NCBI RefSeq assembly: GCF_032854445.1 | Contig: NC_088299.1 | Location: 6,115,001-6,179,000, forward strand | Direction: 5' to 3' | From: Liolophura sinensis | Taxonomy: Eukaryota > Mollusca > Polyplacophora > Chitonida > Chitonidae | Length of the DNA stretch: 64,000 nt | Shown: piece by piece, positions 54,962-64,000 of the stretch | How the letters are laid out: the number at the start of each line of letters is the position of its first letter | Numbering within the stretch: position 1 is the stretch's first letter | The notes under the pieces: model-generated | What the model saw: only the letters and a program-made list of their open reading frames with translations | Databases searched by the model: none | What the model was told of the DNA's origin: nothing | Made by a program: the position numbers and the translations under genes

Positions 54962-55439
54962 CTACAACCAAGAACAATCACACTCAAGAGAAATATCAAA
55001 CTTGAAAGCCCTATCAGAGACTGCATGGCTTCTATTATTACATGTTGTCAGAGAAAAACACAAAAAGTTTGAGTCTTCTGTCCTATCCCATAAATTGGAC
55101 CTACATGTCGTTCAGCTCGAGGTAATCCTACTTTGTATCAAGCTTGAAAGCCCTAATAGCTTCTATTAAACTGATGTGACCTGTACACCCGCTGTAGACT
55201 TAAATACAGTATTTAGTATTACTATGTTATCATGCAAATCACAAATTTTAGTTAAATGATCAATTTCTATCCTCATCTCTACGTACATTTTCTACTTCAC
55301 CTGTATTACAGGTTGTCCCAAGGAAACAAAAATTATGGATTTAGTTCAGTTTATAGGTAAGCCTACATTCTACCACACTTGAAGTCATATGTGAAAGGTT
55401 GTCAGAATAAGACTTGTTGGCATGGTTGTAGTTCAACAG

Positions 55440-55681
55440 ATTGTTTTCAATTTATATATTCATTTATTTGATTGGTGTTTTACACTGTTTTCAAGAATAT
55501 TTCATAACGCTGGGAGGACACTAAGCAGAGCCTGTGGGAAACTCATGAGCGACAGCCGGTTGTTGGCAGACCTTCCCACTAACAACCGAAGAGAAAGCCA
55601 CAATGAGCTAGACTTGAACTCAAGGCAATCACACTTTTGAGAGACTTCTGGGTCATTGTGCTCTACCAGCACACTAGCCTC
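55440..55681 (-). mobile_element. SINE, nearly full length, degraded
   Basis: Tail TTGATTGGTGTTTTACACTG, body CAGACCTTCCCACT and head with CTTGAACTCAAGG, reverse orientation. Confidence 0.8.
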
Positions 55682-57500
55682 CAGTTCAGGCTACAGGAAT
55701 GTTCAAATTTCAACCACCAAGATAAGCGCACTTATGATAAAAATAAATAGTTTCCGTGTCATCAGACTTACAGGCTTCAAAAAAATGAATTGGTATTTAT
55801 GCAGACAATTATCATGAAATGACACTAAAATGATCTGTTTGTGTCACTAAAGTTGCAATCTTCATAAAACTGTTAAAATTATTTTTGTACACCCCACAGT
55901 TCCCCCAGAATAGTTCAATACACTGGTTGCAGAGGCTCATGAAAGTTTAAAGTAATCATGGCAATTGCATTTCACTAAACTTGACAAATCAACCTGACAC
56001 TCAAGAGAATCTCTGACATTCAAACAAAGAAATGAAGTCACCTTAGAGAGTGTTCACTAGGTAATTTTCTGTCCCATGTGTTAAAGCTTAGGCCCGCCTC
56101 AATCCACCACTGTTACATCTGAAACTGAAGGAAAAGAAAATCATCAGTTCAGCTTATAAATAAATAAGTACGTGTATACATCCTTTTTCACATGTACCCC
56201 ATTACCTATCTATAGGCCTGATAAGATTTTTGCTTTCCTTTTACTTCAAATAAACTAAGGATTTTGGCAAAAACAGAAATGCATGCATAAATTTGTGTAA
56301 AAATTCCTGAGTAGAATAGAAACATGTATGATGTACATTTAATGCACACCCATGTAAGTAGCCACCAAATTTGAATTATGGCTGTAAGAACGAGCACCAA
56401 TTCCTGATATCAAACTTATCCTGCAAAGACCTATCAATTCAGTGCACAAGACCGATGACGGTGTATAGGTGAATCGTTTCAGGGAAGTGACCGTTGTATA
56501 CACAACCCAACAAAGGGGGACAACCTACCCAGCAGACACATTTGATGTTGTCTGCAGGATTCCAGAATATATCTGTACCCCATGTGACTAAGGAAAGCCG
56601 AGTATTTTGTCTGAAGCGAGAGAGTTAAAGCCTGGACAAAAAACATGTGTGGGAGACTGTGTTTGTCAAAATTTCATTGATAGTGGGCAAACAAGGGAGA
56701 AGTTAGACTGTAGACAAGGAGAGAATACCTATACATGCTCGAATGGAGCTAAGACAAGAGGACAAGGTGAGTAAATAAACTTCAGCAATGCTGTTTGCAA
56801 ACTCTTACTTTTTTCAAATAGAGCAACTTCTGACTCTAACTCTACAACATGCCATCAGGTATACCACAATATCTGCTGCAAGTTTCAGTCAGAATATTCG
56901 GACTAACATGACCTGAGAAACAAGACAAGCCAATTGTCGTCACACCTGTGAGGAATGCAGTCAGTTGATGACCAAAAGGTGTTACTTGTTTGTACATCAT
57001 TTGTGAAGCAGCACAGTACTGATAAGTGGCTCTACAAGACAGTATTCTTTCCAATTTATTTTCATTCCCTGTATCACTGTCATGTGACTCTAAACGTTAG
57101 AAATCAAAAGTGGAGCAGGAAGTGGAATGCAAATTGCTTCTAAAGTTATTCGCCGTCTCTATTAGTATCTACTTTTTCTTCTGCCCTGGCAATGAGCCAC
57201 CTTGGAAGGAAAATGCAAATGTTCTTATCTGGCTAATTGCCGAATGTTAACAGCTGAGAGCAAAGGCCTTATATTAATGAAGTTTTTTTATAAGATGATC
57301 TAAATCCACATATGAATCGTGTCAGGACACGAGAAAAAAAAATTCCATTGAATGCATATTATTTCAACATACGACATATCTCGTCAAACTAAGCGAATAA
57401 AAAGAAAACGCATTCTCTGTCTATAATTTACTATGATACAGATAACAGAATAAAGAGTGAAATATGGCCAAGTTTCGATTTGAAATACGGAGACATATAA
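55682..57500. other. No gene recognised; one interspersed repeat
   Basis: 56,425-56,590 is the intact counterpart of the interrupted repeat in receptor intron 2. The remainder shows no convincing exons. Confidence 0.4.
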
Positions 57501-57755
57501 CGGCAACAACAACGACAACCATTATAAAACAGTGAAGCTACGAAGAGAATGTCAGTTTAGCAACAAGGAGCCGGTACCTGTCTGTACAGGACTTAAGCCG
57601 CCTTCCGATCGGAGGAGAAAGCAGATATTACACCTTAACTTTGCTGTTATGTTTGGTAACAGAGTTATTCATTCACTCACCACACAGAAAATAGCAGAAA
57701 TCTTCTCAGAAATTTTGGCTCCTCAAAATACCAACACTGTCGTCGGGTCACAACA

Positions 57756-57835
57756 ATGGCTGCTCGCACCCAGGAGCTTCGGCTCACTGATTGGTCAATT
57801 AAGAATATGATACGGAGACAGCCGAAGGAACTTCA
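57756..57835 (+). CDS. Candidate first coding exon of an unidentified gene
   Basis: ATG at 57,756 in excellent context (A at -3, G at +4) opens MAARTQELRLTDWSIKNMIR then RQPKEL, followed by a near-consensus donor CA|GTGAGTAAA. The surrounding 300 bp is less AT-rich than its neighbours and contains ATTGGTCAAT. No downstream partner exon could be identified inside the window and I do not recognise the protein. The minus-strand Pro/Tyr-rich gene points away from here, so a shared promoter is possible. Confidence 0.38.
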
Positions 57836-57867
57836 GTGAGTAAAGGGAGATAATCTGATAGATAAGG

Positions 57868-57871
<4 letters not shown>

Positions 57872-57906
<35 letters not shown>
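57872..57906. repeat. (TA)n microsatellite
   Basis: Uninterrupted alternating AT of about 35 bp followed by a T run. Confidence 0.95.
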
Positions 57907-57915
<9 letters not shown>

Positions 57916-57969
57916 GTACAGGAAGCTACAGTCCTAAACACATGTAGCTGAAGGACGTGGTATATCACT

Positions 57970-58126
57970 GTATTTATTTATTTATGTACTTGATTACTGT
58001 TTTACGGCGTACTCAAGAATATTTCACTTATACGACGGCGGCTAGCATTATGGTGGCTGGAAACCGTGCAGAACTTGGGTGAAACCCACGACCTTCCTCA
58101 GGTTGACGACAGACCTCCCCACGTAG
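57970..58126 (-). mobile_element. SINE 3' two thirds
   Basis: TTTTACGGCGTACTCAAGAA, TCACTTATACGACGGCGG and CATTATGGTGG, reverse orientation; the head is missing. Confidence 0.82.
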
Positions 58127-59277
58127 TGATGTAAACCAACGAATCTTCTATGACACGAAATTCTTAACTTATCCAAAAGTTATTACAACTGTAGGAAGAC
58201 CTACAATTTATCTATCGAGTTTTATTTAAATTTTTTTTTTGGTAGGTTTTTTTTAGTGAGGTAGGCCTATGTAGGCCCTGTATGCACATAAAAATTGAAC
58301 GTACAATGTACCGGTATTTTATCCCCAGGTACAGACCTACCAGTAAAATGATCGAGGCTGCCCCAGTTACATGCATGGACCGTACAGCAAATTTAGCCGG
58401 TAATGTGAGAAACGAAATGACTTCTGCTGTGCTCGCATAATTCAAACCTTTCATATCTAGCCAGTCTTTATTGAAAGCAGCCTGAGTGAAAATAGCAACC
58501 TGCCGACAGTGCGAGTGTCAAGTGAAGTGTCATCTCGAAGACACCAGGCATAAAACCCCACCCAGCCACATTATACTTGAGGCCAACCAGTATTGTTTCC
58601 TTGCTCTAACCTCTCACTGGTGAACGCCAAGCGAGACAATAACAAGTACCATTTTTAAAGTCTTTGGTATGATCCGACCCGAGTTTGATACGAAGTCGAA
58701 GCGGTCAAATATACTGAAAATTTCTACATGCATATGTATGGAAACCATTACAAAACCATTGCCAGTGTATGTTTCTCCTGACAAAAGTTAAAGACAATAG
58801 TGAAAAGAAAAGTTACCTAATCAGTCCGTACACTACTCACCAGTGATAATTGTGTTCTAACGGAAAATGTCGATTGTTTGATTATTACACAATTTTCTCT
58901 TTGAATGGCGTAGAACACCAATCAATCAAATCAAACCAAACCTCTTTGACGTTTAATGGTCCACAAAAACTTTTTGTAGTAAATCTTTGTCTTACAATCG
59001 ATTTTTTGTTAAAATTATTAAAATTTACCTGCTTAATACATGTTTACAACTAAAGGTGGGAACAAGTGAGCTTATATTACACAAGTTTTTGAGTCCAATA
59101 AATCGTTTTTACGATCCTCAATAATCATGTAAAGAAATCTTTTAAGTAATTTCCTTTTGCATGACTAACGGGCAGATGCTACAATTTATAAACACATTCA
59201 GTTTTCAATCAAATCAACATCCGTTATTGGATATTTTGTGGTTTAGTAAATTAAGGCTTGAGAACGATGCAATTTGT
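58127..59277. other. No gene recognised; SINE tail fragment
   Basis: 58,904-58,940 (GGCGTAGAACACCAATCAAT) is an isolated plus-strand SINE tail. The rest holds nothing I can support. Confidence 0.4.
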
Positions 59278-59360
59278 AACAAAAACACAATTTGTAATAA
59301 TTATTACGAAAAGTCAATCTGAGAATGGCTTTTTGTAATAAATTATTACAAATTGTGTAC
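59278..59360. repeat. AT-rich inverted repeat
   Basis: ACACAATTTGTAATAATTAT near 59,286 and ATTATTACAAATTGTGT ending near 59,358 are complementary with a short loop; related CTATTACAAATTG strings flank the nearby SINE. Confidence 0.65.
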
Positions 59361-59677
59361 TAAACTCCCACAGTGCCATTTTTTTTAGTATTATTATCCT
59401 GCCAAGAAGACACTGAAAAATTTCAGTTAAAAACGACGAAACCTAAATTGGCAGATGTCGTGTAGGAATGAGAGCGACGAGATATGTGGTAAATATATTC
59501 TTATAGGAAGTCATCGTCATTATTATCATTCATACTATCTCTCAGTTTATAGGCTTGATCTTGTTCAGGTGAAATTTTCCATAGTCTTCTTGCAAGGAAT
59601 AAGTTATTGCAAAGAGGTACTCTGGGAGTTGCAACTTGTAATAATTATCACTAATTGCATGCGCTTCTATTACAAAT

Positions 59678-59938
59678 GGGGCCTCCGTGGCACAGTCGGT
59701 TAGCGCGCTAGCGCAGCGTAATGACCCAGGAGCCTCTCACCAATGCGGTCGCTGTGAGTTCAAGTCCAGCTCATGCTGGCTTTCTCTCCGGCCGTAAGTG
59801 GGAAGGTCTGCCTGCAACCTGCGGATGGTCGTGGGTTTCCCCCGGGCTGTGCCCGGTTTCCACCCACCATAATGCTGGCCGCCGTCGTATAAGTGAAATA
59901 TTCTTGAGTACGGCGTAAAACACCAATCAAAAAAAAAA
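59678..59938 (+). mobile_element. Intact tRNA-derived SINE with 12-bp target duplication
   Basis: The best copy in the window, 261 bp. tRNA-like head GGGGCCTCCGTGGCACAGTC with A box and B box (GAGTTCAAGTCC), conserved body and tail ending GGCGTAAAACACCAATCAAA plus a short A run. TCTATTACAAAT flanks it on both sides (59,666-59,677 and 59,939-59,950). Confidence 0.93.
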
Positions 59939-59950
59939 TCTATTACAAAT

Positions 59951-61367
59951 TGCGTTGTTACAAGGCTTTCTCATGCACGGGCTTTCCCATGCATTTACTC
60001 CCACTGTAACAGGGTTTTTCATGCATTTTCATGCTTTCGTGCGCACTGCTCGTTGATCACTGCTTATACTGTGATGTTACTGACATATTTAGGAATGTAT
60101 ATGCAAAACATTATTACATATATCTGCAGTTGCCTTTATCGTGAATAATAACATCAACGCGGGATTTACAATATATTTATTCATCCTTAACCTATACTGA
60201 AGAGGTACCAGTGCATGGTGTTTTACAAACCTCTTTGCTAACTGCTGCCACTAAACCGAATTATATATAAATGTAATTATAGACGTACAGCAGAGGAAAC
60301 AAATGCAAATCATGCAACGACGAGTGTGTGAAAGCTGGCAAATGGTCATAGGGCCTCTTGTCAGTTTACCTCAGTAAGGATTTATTCAAACTGTTCATGA
60401 TCATTCACCCCCTAGCACTATGGCTTAAACAGAATTAGGTAGAAAAAAATGGAGGTGTTAATTCTAATTTATTAGCGGTCTCTGGTCTAGTAATCGATCA
60501 ATGAAATCTGCAGGATCTGAAGGACCGCCAGGCTAAGACCTATACACGTAAATGAAATGCACATCTCTTGGAGATTTACATGTATACGGAGTTAATCAAT
60601 TTCAATATTCAGTAAATATCTCAAGGGCTATTTATTTTAAACACTTTCGAAACCACAGTCTTAATGAAAAGATGAACAAAACTGAGAAATGCCCGCTGTC
60701 TTTTTTCTAGCCTACCATACGCACATCAGAAAAAATGCTAATACCCACTGAATTAGGTTGATGCTCGCGAAACAGCTTGCCTTTAGATATACGATTTATA
60801 TTTCTTTGAAGGGGTAAATAATTCAAATTAAATGTACGTTTCCTTAAACTTATGCATATATCATTCAGCTAAAGTTGTAGTCATTTATAAATAATGAAAT
60901 TCAGTCAGGAAGTGCATGCCATGCGCATGACGCCTCTGTCTTGCATGCGCATGCTTGTGTAGTAAAGCCGGTCAGCTTTCGGGATGGCTTTATTATAGCT
61001 ACATGAAAATATTATATATGTTGCTGACCTTAAGCGCAGTTTTCCACATTTTGGCTTGTTAGTATTGTAAACCCAGCGAGCAAGGGAACGGGTCATCTTA
61101 ATGGCGACTACCAATAGTTACCCTTCTTGACCCAGTTGTTAAAAACTTTATTAGCATTTAAGATCGGTATTAACTTTAGTCTGGACTAAAGTGCCATTTG
61201 TTTATGTTAGGCTGAGACCGGTATTCAGATTTAAGTCGGATTTAACTCTTAATACGCTTTTGAACAACCGGTTCCTTGTCAGCAAGTGCTCTTCTTTATA
61301 GAAAAGACTGACGTGAGATAAATATATACTCTATTCTGTTTCAAGGGCGTGGCCTTCATAAAATAAA
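59951..61367. other. Intergenic, no gene recognised
   Basis: 60,405-60,470 (CCCCCTAGCACTATGG) resembles 63,520-63,585, suggesting another dispersed repeat. Nothing else supported. Confidence 0.35.
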
Positions 61368-61450
61368 GGTAGCTCGCCTGATTGATCATAATGTTCAAGT
61401 CATGTGAAACATTCAAATAATGACCTCTAAACCCCAAAAATTAGAATGAT
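61368..61450 (+). mobile_element. tRNA-derived SINE fragment, partner of 49,168
   Basis: GGTAGCTCGCCTGATTGATC then TTCAAGTCATGTGA and ATTCAAATAATGACCTCTAA. Confidence 0.55.
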
Positions 61451-61629
61451 TGACAGTGTCATACACAGATATTATCCTCCAATTATATAGTGCTAAGATC
61501 TTACCATTAAATCAACAAGATACACCAAACTTATTATACTGTCACAACTATAACTGTTGATGGCATGCGTAAGGATTGCGGAGCAGTACGTGACTTCATG
61601 TGTTATGCAGTTGTACATTATTGTGGTGC

Positions 61630-61925
61630 ACAACGTTACCGCAGAGGTCTTTCATGTGCAAATCCCGAACTGCACTTAGCAACACATGTACTATGGGAGG
61701 CAATTGCAACCCTGTGAATAGCTGAGCAAAATGTTGAGCTATGATGTAAAAGACTTCTTTGGCCTTTGATATACATGTACAAATCGCTACAATTGGCTAT
61801 TTGTGTACTATGGGTGGCCACTGCAATCCTATGATTGGCCCAAACCTTTAACTAAACTGGACACCGACACCGCCACAGCCACCGCCACCAACAACACCTG
61901 ATACCCCTCTCACACTATCTCTTCT
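61630..61925 (+). repeat. Interspersed repeat, inverted partner of the window start
   Basis: Matches 1-245 in reverse complement; ends in a CACCGCCA-rich stretch and CCCCTCTCACA. Confidence 0.6.
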
Positions 61926-62910
61926 TACTTCTTAAGGCGAGCTAAAAATCCACCTAGCACGAACAGCATTTTAGCTGTGGTTGCTGGAAGTGAAATCATA
62001 GCATTTTGTTACCTTTATAGTGTTGAAAGTAACTATGGCAAAAAAGTTTCCAGATCCATCCAAAACAGACAAAATTCTGATATATTTTAAGCAGGGGCAA
62101 ACGAACAGTGCAGAAATTTATAGTGCCTTAACAACCTAAAATGTTTGTGTGACAGTATTATCAGTGTTCCTGCACTATTCAGTTCGGAGGCAAGTCTTGG
62201 ACACATTTCCCTGAACTGCGCATGTGTAACCTTAAGCAGGTCTCGCAAGAAGCGAGTTTCGACCAGCAATCTGGTGATCACAGGTGTTTGGCCCTATCCA
62301 AATCATTTGCCAGCGCTGGGAACGACCTAATGCGAGCGTTGTTCTCCCCTCTACACGAGTATATACGTCGTACTATGCTCGCAAAAGGCTATATTCGAAA
62401 CTCACTTCGTGTGAAACCGGCTTTAGACAAGGAATTTGTAGATTCCCCCGTTTTTACTGTGGCAATAAGCTGACCACGACGCTCGTGAGGCCGTTTCCGT
62501 TGTTAACCGTTCGTTTGATATATATATGGTCTTCCACCATATGTGTTACGAAAAGTTAGTCAGCAGCTTGTCCAAAGGTTTGTCGTTCAGCTTGGGCACT
62601 CCGGCTTCTTTCAACCATTAAAAAGACCACAATCGCCTTAGCGATATATAAAAAAAACTGTTGAATATACATGGCGCGAAACAGCAATCAGAATAACAGC
62701 ATTTTATATCTGAGTTTATTTTGCCCTTCCGTACATTATTCCTGCGGCCTTGAAGGCTTTTATACATTGGAGTCTGTTGACAGATATGCTATAAGCTGGT
62801 TATAAAATTAAGTAAATGTATTCGTTACTCTGGATCCCGCCCTGCACAACAACAAGTTCACAAATTCCAGTCTAACAGCTAAGCCGTACCTAATATGCTT
62901 TTGAAACCTT
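61926..62910. other. Intergenic, no gene recognised
   Basis: Several overlapping open frames (62,145-62,559) lack splice sites or recognisable motifs and are not called. Confidence 0.35.
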
Positions 62911-62939
62911 AAATGTGTTCTGTTCACGTTGTCGTTTTA

Positions 62940-63070
62940 TGCCCACGCTTCATCGATACCTCGATGTAAGACATCGCCAACTTCATGCAAGACATCACCA
63001 CCTTCATAAACGGGATCACCAACTGCATGCATGGTATCACCAATTCCATGCACTATATCACCACCAAGAA
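62940..63070. repeat. About 23-bp degenerate tandem repeat
   Basis: Five to six copies around CATGCAAGACATCACCAAC-type units; the resulting His-rich frame is not considered coding. Confidence 0.7.
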
Positions 63071-63224
63071 GCTACAAAGAAAGGAAAGCGTTCAATAGTC
63101 GGAGGTTCCCTTGTGGTCTATTTCGTTCAAGAACAGAACAGAGCCAACTTACCGAATGCGATCGCTGTGAGTTCCAGCCCTTTCCGAGGTTCGGTTTGAA
63201 TGCGCATTTTGGGCACTGGTGATT

Positions 63225-63482
63225 GATTAATTTATTTCATTGTTGGTTTAAAACGTACTCAAAAATATTTCACTTATACGACTGCGGTCTGCATTAAGGT
63301 GGGAGGAAACCAGGCGGAGCCCAAGGGAAACCAACGACCATCCGTAGGCTGTTGACAGACCTTCACACGTAGGACCAAAGAGGAATCCAACACTCGCTGG
63401 ACTTGAACTTACAGCAACCACATTGGCGAGAGGCTCCTCGTTTATTGCAGTCCACTAGGGCGCAAACGACGAGGTCTCGGAG
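63225..63482 (-). mobile_element. Full-length SINE, degraded
   Basis: Tail CGTACTCAAAAATATTTCAC, body GGTGGGAGGAAACCAGGCGG, head with GACTTGAACTTACAG and GACGAGGTCTCGG, reverse orientation. Confidence 0.83.
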
Positions 63483-64000
63483 GCTCTCTGTAAATCATTG
63501 AAAGATATCGTCTGACTCATCCCCTAGTGCCATGGACGAAGGAGAATTATGCAAATGCAGTGATGTTAATTACAATACTAGTATATTAGACGCCAATGGG
63601 CTGGAATTATTCAAAATGCTTTGTTTTCACCACCCTTAATTAACCATTTACAAGAGCATAATACAAAGGGACCAAGCCTCGAGGATTCTTAGCTTACCAG
63701 CAGAATCTTTGTTCATGCGGGTATACATTGCAAACAGCCTCGCATGTAGACATGATATAAACCTTTAGTTTTATACATCCCAGATTCGTCCTTTTCAAAG
63801 TTGGCTTTCACAGACCTTAAAATCCGTGATTATTACGATATACGTACGTATATAGCTGAGAATCGAAATGCTAGTTCATACGGTAGGAGTTAAACCTTAA
63901 ACACAGTGACGACACAATGAATATTCAAGAAGAAAGGAGGTTTTTCGTTGGACAAGCCTAAACCATGGCGGGACTTTCAGTATTCCTCGAATTGGTGGGT

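Noticed and set aside
62915-63199. His-rich 94-codon frame
   Set aside because: Degenerate 23-bp tandem repeat running into a SINE fragment.

Overview
This is eukaryotic nuclear DNA. It has GT-AG introns, many tRNA-derived SINE copies and a very high density of minisatellites. The dominant SINE ends in a tail containing GTGAAATATTCTTGAGTACG and GGCGTAAAACACCAATCAAA. I associate that tail with mollusc and related lophotrochozoan genomes, so a marine mollusc is the most likely source; this attribution is from memory and was not searched.

Main gene (+ strand, 14,092-42,429). Sixteen coding exons join in phase with GT-AG borders at every junction into one 2,117-residue reading frame. The protein reads as a class I cytokine receptor of the gp130/LIFR/Domeless type: signal peptide, one Ig-like domain, a cytokine-receptor homology region with C-X9-C-X-W, three further beta-sandwich/FN3-like segments (the last with a PWTEW motif), one transmembrane helix, a short juxtamembrane region with a Pro-rich Box1-like stretch, and a giant cytoplasmic tail in the last exon. 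That tail holds sixteen 183-bp (61-residue) tandem units, each with two tyrosines (EEYVRAS and GNYIRAI), plus older diverged units at its edges. About 45 tyrosines lie in the tail exon, and none forms YxxQ. A 45-bp coding-like tandem repeat in the same register continues about 200 bp beyond the stop codon.

Layout. 1-14,032: no gene recognised; SINE fragments, a hairpin MITE-like element, 61-bp and 20-bp minisatellites, and a 950-bp array of 13-bp units just upstream of the receptor. 14,033-42,429: the receptor, in which most larger introns carry their own private tandem repeat; intron 3 holds a large inverted repeat. 42,430-51,200: 45-, 27-, 56- and about 51-bp tandem arrays and a 602-bp PIF/Harbinger-type element with a TTA target duplication. 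About 51,300-54,961 (- strand): a gene for a 180-residue Pro/Tyr/Gly/Ser-rich protein with one probable upstream 5'UTR exon. 57,500-57,840: a candidate first coding exon on the + strand. 58,000-64,000: SINEs, including a full-length copy with a 12-bp target duplication, and older repeats; no gene recognised.

How it would work together (inference): the receptor would bind a helical cytokine through its Ig/CRH modules, recruit a JAK at the juxtamembrane Box1-like region, and present a very large array of near-identical tyrosine sites. That resembles a multisite docking scaffold more than a conventional receptor with a few STAT sites. The clustered minisatellites and higher-order repeat blocks suggest a locus prone to unequal exchange, so tail length may vary between alleles.
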